Of a stretch of 64,000 nucleotides of DNA, positions 50,725-60,622 are shown one piece after another. Where the stretch lies: assembly GCF_015351395.1 (NCBI RefSeq), contig NZ_JADKPV010000005.1, positions 1 through 64,000 on the forward strand, read 5' to 3'. Origin of the DNA: Savagea serpentis. GTDB taxonomy: Bacteria > Bacillota > Bacilli > Bacillales_A > Planococcaceae. The number at the start of each line of letters is the position of its first letter. Positions within the stretch are counted from its first letter, which is position 1. The notes beneath the pieces are model-generated. The model had not been told where the DNA came from. It saw only the letters and a list, made by a program, of their open reading frames with translations, and searched no databases. Made by a program: the position numbers and the translations under genes.

Positions 50725-53139
50725 CTATGCACGCAATGTTGCGTTCGCTTTTTCTGTTAATGCTTTTAATACTTTATCATGCGCTTGGACAACTTCTTCA
50801 TCCGTCAATGTACGTGTCGAATCGAAATATGTGAGAGAAAATGCGACTGATTTTTCATCTGCTGCGACATTGTCCCCTTCATAAAGGTCGAAAAGGCGTA
50901 CGTGTTTCAACAATTTCCCGCCTGCTTCCTGAATAATTTCTTGAAGCGTTGCCACTGTCGTATCGCGTTTCACAACGAGTGCGATATCACGTGAAATCGA
51001 TGGATAGCGAGATACTTGTTCGTAAACGAGTGCTCCTGCTGTTTCATGTAAAATCGCATGTAAGTTCAATTCGAAGACGAATGTATCTTTCAAGTCTTGT
51101 TCTTTTTGAACTGTCGGATGGACTTGACCGACGAACCCTACAACGACATCGTCGAGTAAAACGTGAGCTGTACGGCCAGGGTGCATGCCGTCGATTGAAG
51201 CTGCTTCGTAACGAACACGTTGAGCGAGTCCGAGTTCAGCGAACAATCCTTCTACGACACCTTTTGCGACGAAGAAATCAACTTTTTTCGTTTCTCCTTG
51301 CCACATATGGTTAAGCCAGTCACCTGTCATCACCGCTGCGACACGTTCCACCTCTCTCGGAAGCCCATCTTCTTGCTTCCCTAAGTAAACGGAACCTGTT
51401 TCATACATGAGGACTGTTTCATTACGACGAGCCACGTTGTACGTTGCGACATCGAGCAAGCTCGGCACTAAGCTTTGACGCAATGTGCTATGTTCTTCAC
51501 TCATCGGCATCATCAATTTCGTCAACGTATCTTCTTCGATTGCGTAACGTTGTGATTTTGCTTCACTCGTTAATGAATACGTGATTGCCTGATACAAACC
51601 AGCACCTTCTAAATAACGACGTACGATGCGACGTTTCGCTTGATAGTTCGTTAATTTCCCTGGTGTTGTCGCCGTCACTGGTAATGTTTTCGGAATGTTA
51701 TCATACCCGGACATACGTGCAATTTCTTCCACGATGTCTTCTGGAATCGCAAGATCTACTCGACGCGTCGGCGCATCGATGATCATTTTTCCGTTTTCCA
51801 CTGTTGTCGGAATGTTTAAGCGACCAAGGATCGATAACATTTCCGTTAAACTAATTTTCATCCCGAGACGATTGTTCACATCGTCTGGTGATAAAATAAT
51901 ACGTTTCGGTGTGCGATCGAGTTCGTCAATAGAAACTGTTCCTTCACACACTTCTCCACCTGCGTATTGAGCCATCAATTGAGCCGCACGCTCTCCTGCT
52001 AATAAGACGCGGTTCGGATCGACTCCTTTTTCGAAACGTGCACTTGAATCACTACGTAAACCGAGTCGACGTGATGTGCGACGGACCGTTGCTGGATCGA
52101 AGTATGCTGCTTCGATGACGACTGTTGTCGTATTTTCTGTCACTTCCGAGTTTCCTCCACCCATGACACCTGCTAATGCGACCGGCTCTTTTCCGTTCGT
52201 AATGACGAGGTCTGACGCTGTTAATTCACGTTCTTGCTCGTCTAATGTCGTCATCTTTTCGCCTTCTTCCGCTAAACGAACGACGATTTCTTTCGAGTTT
52301 AATTTATCGTAGTCGAATGCGTGAAGTGGTTGACCGAACTCTAATAACACGAAGTTCGTAATGTCCACGACGTTGTTGTGCGGGCGAATACCTGCTGACA
52401 TTAAAACGTTTTGCATCCACATTGGGGACGGACCGATTTTAACATTTTTCACAACTTTCGCCGCGTACAATGGGTTTTGTTCTTTCGCATCAATTTGGAC
52501 TGAAATATAATCCGATGCTCGTTCTGAAATCGGATCGTATTGCACCGCAGGCATTTGGATTGGTCGATCTAAAATCGCTCCTACTTCAAATGCGACACCG
52601 AGCATGCTCAGTGCATCTGAACGGTTCGGTGTTAAATCGAACTCATAGACGACGTCGTCTAATCCGATGTAGTCAAGCGCTGAATCGCCAACTTTCGCAT
52701 CTTCTGGTAAGACGTAGATGCCTTCTGCGAATTCTTTCGCAACGACTTTTCCTTCTACTCCGAGCTCTTGAAGTGAACAAATCATCCCGTGAGAAGCTTC
52801 ACCGCGCAGTTTCGCTTTTTTAATTTTAAAGTTACCTGGAAGGACAGCTCCTGGTAAAGCTGCAATGACTTTTTGTCCTTTCGCTACGTTCGGCGCTCCA
52901 CAAATAATTTGTTGAAGCTCTTCTCCTCCGACGTTCACTTGACAAATGTTTAATCGGTCCGCTTCTGGATGTTTTTCACATTCCATTACTTCTCCGACGA
53001 CAACATTTTGCATATCGTGTCCGCGTACGAGTACCGCATCGACTTCAATTCCTGAACGTGTAATGCGCTCCGCAAGTTCAAACACATCTTGATCATCTAT
53101 TTTGACGTAATCGTTTAACCATTTCGTAGATACTAACAT
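50725..53139 (-). CDS. pheT: Phenylalanine-tRNA ligase beta subunit
   Basis: An 804-residue PheRS beta subunit. Domain order is standard: N-terminal tRNA-binding EMAP-like domain (VVVGEVMECEKHPEADRLNICQVNVG near residue 45-70), B3/B4 editing region, B5 domain, class II-like core, and a C-terminal anticodon-binding FDX-ACB domain (SRYPSISRDIALVVKRD near 714). With PheS it charges tRNA-Phe. It follows pheS by 13 bp under T-box control. Confidence 0.96.
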   Translation of the reverse strand: MLVSTKWLNDYVKIDDQDVFELAERITRSGIEVDAVLVRGHDMQNVVVGEVMECEKHPEADRLNICQVNVGGEELQQIICGAPNVAKGQKVIAALPGAVLPGNFKIKKAKLRGEASHGMICSLQELGVEGKVVAKEFAEGIYVLPEDAKVGDSALDYIGLDDVVYEFDLTPNRSDALSMLGVAFEVGAILDRPIQMPAVQYDPISERASDYISVQIDAKEQNPLYAAKVVKNVKIGPSPMWMQNVLMSAGIRPHNNVVDITNFVLLEFGQPLHAFDYDKLNSKEIVVRLAEEGEKMTTLDEQERELTASDLVITNGKEPVALAGVMGGGNSEVTENTTTVVIEAAYFDPATVRRTSRRLGLRSDSSARFEKGVDPNRVLLAGERAAQLMAQYAGGEVCEGTVSIDELDRTPKRIILSPDDVNNRLGMKISLTEMLSILGRLNIPTTVENGKMIIDAPTRRVDLAIPEDIVEEIARMSGYDNIPKTLPVTATTPGKLTNYQAKRRIVRRYLEGAGLYQAITYSLTSEAKSQRYAIEEDTLTKLMMPMSEEHSTLRQSLVPSLLDVATYNVARRNETVLMYETGSVYLGKQEDGLPREVERVAAVMTGDWLNHMWQGETKKVDFFVAKGVVEGLFAELGLAQRVRYEAASIDGMHPGRTAHVLLDDVVVGFVGQVHPTVQKEQDLKDTFVFELNLHAILHETAGALVYEQVSRYPSISRDIALVVKRDTTVATLQEIIQEAGGKLLKHVRLFDLYEGDNVAADEKSVAFSLTYFDSTRTLTDEEVVQAHDKVLKALTEKANATLRA

Positions 53140-53152
53140 GTTCCGTTCCTCC

Positions 53153-54190
53153 TTATTGTTCTGTTCGCCCGAATTGTGAGATGAAGCGCATATCGTTCGT
53201 GAAGAAATGACGGATGTCTTCTACTCCGTATTTCAACATCGCGATACGCTCTTGACCCATACCGAATGCGAATCCTGTCATCGTTTTCGAATCGTACCCT
53301 GCCATTTCGAGAACGTTCGGGTGAACCATTCCACCGCCTAAAATTTCAATCCAGCCTGTTTTTTTACATACGTTACAACCGTCTCCGCCACATTTGAAAC
53401 ATGAAATGTCCATTTCGACAGAAGGTTCTGTAAATGGGAAGAAGCTTGGACGTAAACGAATTTCACGCTCTTCACCGAACATCTTTTTCGCAAATAAGTC
53501 GAGTGTTCCTTTTAAATCGCTCATGCGAATATTTTCTCCTACGACGAGTCCTTCGATTTGTGAGAACTGGTGTGAATGTGTCGCGTCATCTGAATCTCGG
53601 CGGTACACTTTACCTGGACAAATAATTTTAATTGGTGCGCCTTCTTTTTTCTCCATCGTGCGCGCTTGAACAGGTGATGTATGTGTACGCAATAATGTCT
53701 CTTCTGAAATGTAAAATGAGTCTTGCATATCGCGTGCTGGGTGATCTTTCGGTAAGTTCAAAGCTTCGAAGTTGTAAAAGTCACGTTCTACTTCTGGACC
53801 TTCCGCAATTTCATACCCCATACTTAAGAAGAAATCTTCAATTTCTTCCGCTACGCGTGTGATCGGGTGATGGTTTCCGACATTGACCGGACGACCTGGC
53901 AATGTGACATCAATCGTCTCTTTTGCCAATTGTTCATTCAATGCTTGCTCTTCTAAATCTGCTTTTTTACTTTCTAAAAACGTCGTCACTTCTTCACGAA
54001 TGACATTCACTAATTGCCCAATTTTTGGACGTTCTTCCGCTGGAAGTTTTCCCATCCCTTTTAATAAATCGGTAATCGGACCTTTTTTCCCGAGATACTT
54101 CACTCGAATGTCATTTAATTCTTTCGTGTCGAGCGCTTCTTTAATTTTCAATAACGCTTCTTCTTTTAATTGCTGTAATTTTGTTTCCAT
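53153..54190 (-). CDS. pheS: Phenylalanine-tRNA ligase alpha subunit
   Basis: A 345-residue class II synthetase subunit with an N-terminal coiled coil (about residues 1-85). The catalytic domain has motif 2 [22 protein letters not shown] near 195, and motif 3 is [22 protein letters not shown] near 307-328. Shown segments are family-diagnostic. It forms the alpha2-beta2 enzyme with PheT. The T-box leader upstream couples expression to the charging of tRNA-Phe. Confidence 0.96.
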   Translation of the reverse strand: METKLQQLKEEALLKIKEALDTKELNDIRVKYLGKKGPITDLLKGMGKLPAEERPKIGQLVNVIREEVTTFLESKKADLEEQALNEQLAKETIDVTLPGRPVNVGNHHPITRVAEEIEDFFLSMGYEIAEGPEVERDFYNFEALNLPKDHPARDMQDSFYISEETLLRTHTSPVQARTMEKKEGAPIKIICPGKVYRRDSDDATHSHQFSQIEGLVVGENIRMSDLKGTLDLFAKKMFGEEREIRLRPSFFPFTEPSVEMDISCFKCGGDGCNVCKKTGWIEILGGGMVHPNVLEMAGYDSKTMTGFAFGMGQERIAMLKYGVEDIRHFFTNDMRFISQFGRTEQ

Positions 54191-54211
54191 GCTCTTGCTC
54201 CTTTCGATTAT

Positions 54212-54486
54212 GTAAAAAATAAAAAGTCCTCGCCCCTATAAATATAGGGACGAGGACGAGTTCGCGGTACCACCCTGAATTACTGCTTTTATCAGCAGTC
54301 ACTTCATTGTAACGATTAACGGCTCGGAACCGGCACACCTTTACACATTTGTGGTCCTGGTGGCTGCTCGTAGGGTGAACTTCGGCTAAGCTGTCATATT
54401 CGCATTTCCAGTCTACGATGCGAATTTCCTCAGAATGACAATCATAACGTACTCTTCCTACTCATCACGCATTTATTATTTCATTC
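54212..54486 (-). promoter_or_regulatory. T-box leader of pheST
   Basis: The T-box sequence AATTCAGGGTGGTACCGCG (minus strand, about 54263-54281) is followed by a terminator hairpin whose arms are GTCCTCGTCCCTATA and TATAGGGGCGAGGAC (54226-54257) and a T run. A long structured 5' part fits Stem I. The specifier codon is probably TTC (Phe) at 54377-54379, within GAAGTTCACCC. Uncharged tRNA-Phe should favour the antiterminator. Confidence 0.92.
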
Positions 54487-54492
54487 ATATCT

Positions 54493-54521
54493 AGTATATC
54501 AAGCTTTTTTCACTTATGCAA
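54493..54521 (-). promoter_or_regulatory. Sigma-A promoter of pheST
   Basis: TTGCAT (54516-54521) and TATACT (54493-54498) on the minus strand are 17 bp apart; the -35 lies within the last codons of the methylase gene. Confidence 0.75.
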
Positions 54522-55260
54522 AGTGAAAAAGTAAAATCCCTGTCGCTATGCCGACATTCAACGATTCTGCACGACCAGGCATCGGAATGTAAATGACTTC
54601 GTCAGACATTTCTAACAAATGTGTGGCCACACCGCTTCCTTCATTGCCAACGATGATGGCAAATGACTCCGTCTCGACATCGCGATAATTGATCGCTTGC
54701 TCGGTCCAACCTGTTGCGAGTACTGGAATATGACGTGCTTGCAAGTGTTCCACTGCTTCTTGTAAATCCATCTGAATGATCGGGACATGGAAATGCGAGC
54801 CTTGTGCTGCACGCAATGTTTTTGAATTGTACGCATCCGCACTTCCCTTCCCTAAAATAATGCCGTCAACCCCTGCAGCGTCCGCTGTGCGAATCATCGT
54901 GCCGACATTGCCCGGGTCTTGGACTGCGTCGATGAGTAAAAAGCGTTTCCCTTTTACTTCGTCTAAACTCGATTGTTTCTTTTTACAATGCGCGAAAATC
55001 ATTTGACTCGTTTCTGTCTCAGCGAGTAGTTTTGCAATTTCTTCTGTAATTAAAATCGTTTCAACATCATTTAATGAAAAAGGTGTAACGACATCTTCTG
55101 TCATCATTACTTGAATCGCTAATCCTTCTTTCATCGCTTCTTCTACGAGATGAAACCCTTCGACGATAAACTGTCCCGTCTGTTCACGCTCTTTCTTTTT
55201 ATCGATTAATTTTCGCCACTGTTTGACGAGATTATTTTGACTCGATGTAATTTCTTTCAT
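54514..55260 (-). CDS. ysgA: TrmH/SpoU-family RNA 2'-O-methyltransferase
   Basis: A 248-residue SPOUT methyltransferase. An N-terminal substrate-binding domain is followed by the trefoil-knot domain: LIDAVQDPGNVGTMIRTADAAG near residue 108, IIVGNEGSGV near 200, and IPMPGRAESLNVGIATGILL near 222-241. It probably modifies a ribose in rRNA or tRNA using AdoMet. Position upstream of pheS equals B. subtilis ysgA. The adjacent sspI gene of B. subtilis is not present here. Confidence 0.9.
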   Translation of the reverse strand: MKEITSSQNNLVKQWRKLIDKKKEREQTGQFIVEGFHLVEEAMKEGLAIQVMMTEDVVTPFSLNDVETILITEEIAKLLAETETSQMIFAHCKKKQSSLDEVKGKRFLLIDAVQDPGNVGTMIRTADAAGVDGIILGKGSADAYNSKTLRAAQGSHFHVPIIQMDLQEAVEHLQARHIPVLATGWTEQAINYRDVETESFAIIVGNEGSGVATHLLEMSDEVIYIPMPGRAESLNVGIATGILLFHFA

Positions 55261-55337
55261 ACCGATTTCCTTTCTATCATTGAGCTTCTTTTATTGTAAC
55301 GTGTTTCGATAAAAAAAGAAGGTTTTCTGTACAAAAA

Positions 55338-55381
55338 AGCACCTTTTTCAAAATAGCGTTACGCCTTTTGAAAAAGGTGCT
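55338..55381 (-). terminator. Terminator after argF
   Basis: A perfect 16-bp stem (AGCACCTTTTTCAAAA and its complement, 12-base loop) with a T run on the minus strand, seven bases past the argF stop. Confidence 0.9.
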
Positions 55382-55388
55382 CCATCAT

Positions 55389-56342
55389 TTATTGCATCAC
55401 TGCTGCAAGTACTGCTTTTTGGGCGTGAAGTCTATTTCCAGCTTGTTGGAAAATGTGCGAGTTCGGTCCATCGATAACCGATGTTGTCACTTCTTCTTCA
55501 CGGTGAGCTGGGAGACAATGTAAAAACATGTAATCGTCTTTCGCATGTGAGACGAGCGCATCGTTAATTTGATAATCTTTAAAATCTTTCAAACGTTGCT
55601 CAGCTTCTTCTTCTTGCCCCATGCTCGTCCAAACGTCTGCATAAATCGCATCCGCATCCGTTGCCGCTGCAATCGGATCGTTCGTCACCGTGAATGAACC
55701 ACCGTTTTGTTCCGCAATTGCTTGCACTTTCGGAATGAGCTCTTCTGCGAATTCATATCCTTTCGGTGAAGCGACAACGCCATGCAAGCCGAGGTGAGCA
55801 GCTGCAATCATCAATGAGTGCGCCACATTATTACCGTCTCCGATATATGCAATTTTCAATCCTTTAATATTCCCTTTAATTTCAATCATCGTCAACATGT
55901 CCGCAAGCGCTTGACATGGGTGGAAAATATCCGTTAACCCGTTGATGACTGGAATGGAAGAATGTTCGGCTAATTCTTTCACCATTTCGTGTGAGTTGGC
56001 ACGAATCATAATGCCATCCAAATATTCGCTCATTACATTCCCCGTATCATACACCGATTCCCCACGGCCAATTTGTAAGTCACGCGCATTCATAAACATA
56101 CCGTATCCACCGAGTTGTTGCATTCCGACTTCGAATGAAATACGCGTACGCGTCGAATGTTTCTCGAAAATCATACCGAGCGTCTTTCCTTTTAAAATAT
56201 CGACTGTTTCACCTGCATGTAGTTTCGCTTTTAACTTGACCGCATACTGTAATAAAAATTCGATTTCTTCGCTTGTATAGTCTAATAATGACAGCATATC
56301 TCTATTTTTAAGTTGCTGTAACATTTGTTGTTCGTTCGTCAA
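55389..56342 (-). CDS. argF: Ornithine carbamoyltransferase
   Basis: A 317-residue transcarbamylase that makes citrulline from ornithine and carbamoyl phosphate. The carbamoyl-phosphate motif STRTRISFE is near residue 63, DIFHPCQALADM near 138, and the ornithine-binding HCLPAHREEEV near 273. The first codon is TTG at 56342 behind a modest GGGGC site; an ATG at 56324 lacks one. It stands alone, without other arginine genes, between the ysdC- and ysgA-type genes. Either arginine synthesis or the arginine deiminase route could use it; the promoter overlap with operator-like repeats suggests regulated anabolism. Confidence 0.92.
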   Translation of the reverse strand: MTNEQQMLQQLKNRDMLSLLDYTSEEIEFLLQYAVKLKAKLHAGETVDILKGKTLGMIFEKHSTRTRISFEVGMQQLGGYGMFMNARDLQIGRGESVYDTGNVMSEYLDGIMIRANSHEMVKELAEHSSIPVINGLTDIFHPCQALADMLTMIEIKGNIKGLKIAYIGDGNNVAHSLMIAAAHLGLHGVVASPKGYEFAEELIPKVQAIAEQNGGSFTVTNDPIAAATDADAIYADVWTSMGQEEEAEQRLKDFKDYQINDALVSHAKDDYMFLHCLPAHREEEVTTSVIDGPNSHIFQQAGNRLHAQKAVLAAVMQ

Positions 56343-56380
56343 TATTGTCAGCCCCGTTTCTTTTCAAACTGTATAAAAGG

Positions 56381-56409
56381 AGTATACAATTGTATAAATA
56401 TAAAGTCAA
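56381..56409 (-). promoter_or_regulatory. argF promoter with overlapping repeats
   Basis: TTGACT (56404-56409) and TATACT (56381-56386) on the minus strand are 17 bp apart. The palindrome ATACAATTGTAT (56384-56395) overlaps the -10 and AGTCAACTGTAT (56404-56415) overlaps the -35. A third copy ATACAACTGTAT is at 56451-56462. The set looks like repressor binding sites, possibly ArgR/AhrC. Confidence 0.6.
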
Positions 56410-56499
56410 CTGTATTTTTATTTTAAAATCAAAAGATTTTATATGTTTTTATACAACTGTATTCATTTTTCTGAATTAATTGACGGTCTTTCACTAAAA

Positions 56500-56531
56500 A
56501 AGCGACCTTCCTCCGATGAGAAAGATCGCTT
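56500..56531 (-). terminator. Terminator after the M42 peptidase gene
   Basis: AAGCGATCTT pairs with AAGGTCGCTT (one G-U pair) and is followed by six T on the minus strand. Confidence 0.75.
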
Positions 56532-56535
56532 ATGA

Positions 56536-57624
56536 TTAACTTAATTTAATTTGGGCTACTGTATCTGCGTCTAATTTTTTAATGACTGCGACGAGTAAGT
56601 CGACTGCATTTTCATAGTCTTTACGGTGAAGCATCGCCGCGTTCGAATGGATGTAACGTGTTGCGATTGTGATCGCTAATGACGGTACTCCTTCATTTGA
56701 CACGTGGATTGAACCAGCGTCTGTTCCTCCGCCTGCAATCGCATCGAATTGATATGGAATATCGTTTTCTTCTGCTGTTTCGACGACAAGATTGCGTAAA
56801 CCGCGGTGAGAGACCATGGAAGCATCGTATAAAATAATTTGTGGGCCTTCTCCCATTTTGCTCGTTGCGTCATTTGGTGAAATTCCAGGTGTATCACCGG
56901 CAATGCCAACGTCTACTGCAAATCCGATATCCGGCTTCACTTGACGTGTCACCGTTTTCGCTCCACGTAAGCCAACTTCTTCTTGTACCGCTCCTGCACT
57001 GAATAAAATGTTCGGATGTTTTTCATCTTTTAATTTGCGCATCACGTCAATCGCAATCGCAATTCCAATACGATTGTCCCATGCTTTTGCTAATAAATAG
57101 TCTGGATTATTCATCACCGTAAATTCAAAATACGGCGCAACCATATCTCCTGGTAAAATGCCCCACTCTAACACTTCTTCTTTCGAAGCCGCGCCGATAT
57201 CGATAAACATATCTTTAATATCTGCCGGCTTATTGCGTGCTGCCGCTGGTAAAATATGTGGTGGTTTTGAACCGATGACGCCTGTGATCGTTTTACCTTC
57301 ACGTGTAATGACTGTCACGCGTTGTGCAAGCATCACTTGGCTCCACCAGCCGCCGACTGTTTGGAAACGTAAAAATCCTTGATCGTCGATGCGTGTCACC
57401 ATGAAACCAACTTCATCTAAGTGACCCGCAACGAGGATGCGTGGTCCGTCTGCTTGTCCTTCTTTTTTAGCAATGAGTGAACCGAGGCCGTCATATGTAA
57501 TCTCATCCGCATACGGTTCGATATACGACTTCATCACTTCGCGAACGGCGCGTTCGTTACCTGCGATTCCGTTCGCATCGGTTAACTCTTTTAACATTTG
57601 TAAATCTGCGTCTAATTTCGTCAT
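56536..57624 (-). CDS. ysdC: M42-family metallo-aminopeptidase
   Basis: A 362-residue M42 peptidase (TET/glutamyl-aminopeptidase family). Metal and catalytic residues are visible in [12 protein letters not shown] near residue 66, [13 protein letters not shown] near 180, [10 protein letters not shown] near 212 (catalytic Glu), [10 protein letters not shown] near 235, and [11 protein letters not shown] near 322. Such enzymes trim N-terminal residues from peptides as large tetrahedral complexes. The place matches B. subtilis ysdC, once misnamed endo-glucanase. Confidence 0.92.
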   Translation of the reverse strand: MTKLDADLQMLKELTDANGIAGNERAVREVMKSYIEPYADEITYDGLGSLIAKKEGQADGPRILVAGHLDEVGFMVTRIDDQGFLRFQTVGGWWSQVMLAQRVTVITREGKTITGVIGSKPPHILPAAARNKPADIKDMFIDIGAASKEEVLEWGILPGDMVAPYFEFTVMNNPDYLLAKAWDNRIGIAIAIDVMRKLKDEKHPNILFSAGAVQEEVGLRGAKTVTRQVKPDIGFAVDVGIAGDTPGISPNDATSKMGEGPQIILYDASMVSHRGLRNLVVETAEENDIPYQFDAIAGGGTDAGSIHVSNEGVPSLAITIATRYIHSNAAMLHRKDYENAVDLLVAVIKKLDADTVAQIKLS

Positions 57625-57688
57625 CCTACATTCTCCTTTAATTCATCATCTTCTCTATTATAATGAATTCTTTCGAGAAACGAAACAA

Positions 57689-58666
57689 TTACAAGTATTG
57701 TTTACGTAATTGCTCATTCGTTTTCGGGTGAATGTATTTCGGTGCGATGTCAAATGGCGTTTGTGCTCCGACAACTCCCTCTTTTGCGAGACGTGCTGCT
57801 GCGCGCGCATAAGCGACGAGCACACTCGATGTAAATTCTGGATTGGAATCTAATTTTAAAGAAAATTCCATCGTCTGATTCGTTCCTTCTCCTGTTTGTC
57901 CACTGCGAATGACAAAACCACCATGTGGCATCGCTTGATGATCACGTGCGAGCTCTTCTTCTGTAATGAAATGAACAGTCGTGTCATACGGTTCGAAGTA
58001 GTTCGGCATCGTAACGATTGCTTGCTCTACTTCTTTTGCATCTGCTCCTTCTTCTAACACGACATAACATTCACGTACGTGCTTTTCTTTCGTCTCCAGT
58101 TCTTCTTTCGAGCCAGAACGTGCTTTTTCCATCGCGACTTCTGATGGAATCGTATATTGAACGCCGCCTTTTACACCGTCTACACGACGAACAGCGTCCG
58201 AATGTCCTTGACTCAATCCTTTCCCCCAAAAAGTGTCTGTTTTCCCGTCTGGAATAATCGCTTCCATCATGATGCGGTTCAAGGAGAATAAACCTGGGTC
58301 CCATCCTGTTGAAATGATCGCGACTTGTTTTCCTTTTTGAGCTGCTTCATCTACTTTTGCGAAATGGTCAGGAATGTTCGCATGTGTATCAAAACTATCG
58401 ACAACGGCGAAATGCTCCGCAAGTTCCGGTGTTTGTTGCGGTAAATCATCTTTCGAGCCTCCACATAAGACGAGGACATCGATTTTTTCTTTAAAATCTA
58501 AAATTGTATTTAATGCATATACGTTCGTTTCCGCATATACTGTTTCTACCGTCTCCGGTGCGCGTCGTGAAAATACACCGACAAGTTCTAAATCTTCAGT
58601 CTTTTGAATCGCGTATTCGACACCGCGTCCTAAATTTCCATATCCGACAATACCTACTTGAATCAT
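57689..58666 (-). CDS. ddh: meso-Diaminopimelate D-dehydrogenase
   Basis: A 325-residue NADP-dependent enzyme that makes meso-diaminopimelate in one step from tetrahydrodipicolinate, for lysine and cell wall. The Rossmann motif VGIVGYGNLGRGVEYAI is at residues 4-20, VDSFDTHANIP near 93, and STGWDPGLFSLNR near 120. The ATG at 58666 is eight bases after AAAGGAG. Ddh occurs in only some Bacillales, such as Lysinibacillus and relatives, and supports the Planococcaceae assignment. Confidence 0.94.
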   Translation of the reverse strand: MIQVGIVGYGNLGRGVEYAIQKTEDLELVGVFSRRAPETVETVYAETNVYALNTILDFKEKIDVLVLCGGSKDDLPQQTPELAEHFAVVDSFDTHANIPDHFAKVDEAAQKGKQVAIISTGWDPGLFSLNRIMMEAIIPDGKTDTFWGKGLSQGHSDAVRRVDGVKGGVQYTIPSEVAMEKARSGSKEELETKEKHVRECYVVLEEGADAKEVEQAIVTMPNYFEPYDTTVHFITEEELARDHQAMPHGGFVIRSGQTGEGTNQTMEFSLKLDSNPEFTSSVLVAYARAAARLAKEGVVGAQTPFDIAPKYIHPKTNEQLRKQYL

Positions 58667-58807
58667 TTTCCATCTCTCCTTTGTGACCATTTGTTTTATT
58701 TTAACGTTCTTTTTTATTTTTTGCTAACTTTTCATTTTTGTCCATGTTGAATTCATGTTAGAGTTGTACAATGAAAAGAGGATGGACTTTTTGTGAAGGA
58801 GTGCCTT

Positions 58808-59965
58808 ATGCGAATTTTTATTTATTTCATTGTGTTTTTCTCATTTTTTGATTTATTTACCCAATTGCCGATCATGACGCCGATGGGACAAGCGTTAGGC
58901 GCAACAGGATTTGTCCTCGGACTCGTCGTCGGAATTTACTCGTTTTCTAACTTGTTTGGAAATGTGATCAGTGGATTTTTAACCGACAAATACGGACCGT
59001 TTTACGTTCTCGTCGCCGGTTTATTAAGTTCTGCCGTCGCGCTTTTCTTATATACGACAGTCGACTATACGATCACATTAATTAGCGTTCGTTTGTTACA
59101 CGGTTTTACAGAAGGTTTAATCGTTCCTGCAGCATTTACTTTTATTGCTAATCGCAGCGAAGAAAATAAACGGGGGCGAAACGTTGCAATCTCTGGTGCC
59201 TTTGTCGGTCTTGCTGCGATTATCGGACCCGCATTCGGAGGCATTGTCTCAAGTATTAAAAGCCCCGCTTACGTAATGGGAATTAACGGAGCGATTATGC
59301 TTTTATTAGGGGGCATCGCCTTTATTTTGCTCCGCAAAGAAATTGTGAAGAAAAAAGAAAAGCCGGTCATTCACGAAGGTGAAGTGAAAGCACTTTTCCA
59401 AAACCCTTTCGTACTTCGATCTTTTGCAGGTGCGTTTTTCCTCATGTTTTCTCAAGGTGTACTCGCACTATTACTACCTTTAAAAGTGAACCAACCGGGA
59501 GATTCAACAAATATGAGCGCCTTTTTGTTTAGCACGTTCGGATTCGTCGCTGTTTTGATTTTTTTATTACCGACAAATCGCATTTTTGATCGTGTGCGCC
59601 CAATTATTACATTTACAATTGGATTATCTCTTATGGCTGTCAGCATGCTTCTTCTCGGCTTATTTGAAGAAACGTGGATTTTATATAGCACGATGGCGAT
59701 TTACGGTACGGGATTTGCCCTTTTATTCCCATCGATTAATTCCTTACTTATCGACAGCACAGGGGAACAGGTTCGGGGAAAAGCGTATGGATATTTTTAC
59801 GGATTTTTCTCAATTGGCGTATTCGTCGGCTCTAGCATCATTGGAGCATTAAATGTTTCCATCAACACTGGATTCATCATTACGAGTATTATTTTATTCA
59901 TCGTTTCCGGTTATGTCGGTTCCAAAATGAAACGAGGATTTGACAACTCGTCATTCTTATATTAA
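58808..59965 (+). CDS. Major facilitator superfamily transporter
   Basis: A 385-residue MFS permease with twelve predicted membrane helices. The motif-A-like loop between helices 2 and 3 reads GFLTDKYGPFYVL near residue 58, and RSEENKRGRNVAISGAFVGLAAIIGPAFGG near 117-145 is typical of drug-efflux (DHA1) members. The ATG at 58808 has an AAGGAG site seven bases away; the GTG at 58793 would put that site inside the gene. Substrate unknown. Confidence 0.82.
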   Translation: MRIFIYFIVFFSFFDLFTQLPIMTPMGQALGATGFVLGLVVGIYSFSNLFGNVISGFLTDKYGPFYVLVAGLLSSAVALFLYTTVDYTITLISVRLLHGFTEGLIVPAAFTFIANRSEENKRGRNVAISGAFVGLAAIIGPAFGGIVSSIKSPAYVMGINGAIMLLLGGIAFILLRKEIVKKKEKPVIHEGEVKALFQNPFVLRSFAGAFFLMFSQGVLALLLPLKVNQPGDSTNMSAFLFSTFGFVAVLIFLLPTNRIFDRVRPIITFTIGLSLMAVSMLLLGLFEETWILYSTMAIYGTGFALLFPSINSLLIDSTGEQVRGKAYGYFYGFFSIGVFVGSSIIGALNVSINTGFIITSIILFIVSGYVGSKMKRGFDNSSFLY

Positions 59966-59998
59966 AGTAATGACCTGAATAACATATCCCTATTAGTA

Positions 59999-60034
59999 GG
60001 AGAGGTTCATAGCGACCCTCTATAAAAAACTATG
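59999..60034 (+). promoter_or_regulatory. preQ1-I riboswitch
   Basis: AGAGGTTCATAGCGACCCTCT forms the short P1 hairpin (shown by arms AGAGG and CCTCT), followed by the A-rich tail ATAAAAAACTA. This is the preQ1 class I aptamer consensus, almost identical to that of the B. subtilis queCDEF leader. It controls queF and the transporter downstream through the terminator at 60050-60078. Confidence 0.92.
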
Positions 60035-60049
60035 GAATACGCATTTTCA

Positions 60050-60078
60050 CGCGCTACTTCTATAGTAGCGCGTTTTTT
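60050..60078 (+). terminator. Expression-platform terminator of the preQ1 riboswitch
   Basis: CGCGCTAC and GTAGCGCG form an 8-bp stem with a seven-base loop followed by six T, 15 bp after the aptamer. It probably ends transcription when preQ1 is bound. Confidence 0.85.
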
Positions 60079-60116
60079 GTGTTTTCCTTCAGGGACAATT
60101 TGAGGAGGAATGCAAC

Positions 60117-60614
60117 ATGGCAGGAAGAACAGATTGCCAAATGCCGGATGTCACTTTACTCGGAAGTGAAAATACGGACTATTTATTTGAATATTCACCG
60201 GGTGTATTAGAAGCGATTGATAATTTGCATACGGAGCGAGATTACTTCGTGAAGTTTAATTGTCCAGAGTTCACATCGCTCTGTCCGAAGACGAATCAAC
60301 CGGATTTTGCGACATTGTATTTAAGTTTTATTCCGGATAAAAAATTAGTCGAAAGTAAGTCATTGAAGCTTTATTTATTTAGTTTCCGTAATCATGGAGA
60401 TTTCCACGAAGACGTCATTAACATTATCGTCAATGATTTAATTGAATTGTTAGACCCACGCTACATTGAATTGTGGGGGAAGTTTACACCACGTGGCGGC
60501 TTATCGATCGATCCGTATGTAAACTACGGAAAACCAGGTACAAAATATGAAAAAATGGCGGAACAACGATTGCTCTATCACGATTTACACCCTGAGCCAA
60601 TCGACAACCGATAA
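60117..60614 (+). CDS. queF: NADPH-dependent preQ0 reductase QueF
   Basis: A 165-residue T-fold nitrile reductase that converts preQ0 to preQ1 in queuosine synthesis. The catalytic Cys is in [15 protein letters not shown] near residue 55, and the QueF signature [21 protein letters not shown] is near 82-102 (key residues E, S, K, S, K, H, E). Length fits the unimodular YkvM type. A strong GAGGAGG site precedes the ATG. It lies behind a preQ1 riboswitch. Confidence 0.95.
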   Translation: MAGRTDCQMPDVTLLGSENTDYLFEYSPGVLEAIDNLHTERDYFVKFNCPEFTSLCPKTNQPDFATLYLSFIPDKKLVESKSLKLYLFSFRNHGDFHEDVINIIVNDLIELLDPRYIELWGKFTPRGGLSIDPYVNYGKPGTKYEKMAEQRLLYHDLHPEPIDNR

Positions 60615-60622
60615 ATCAAGTG

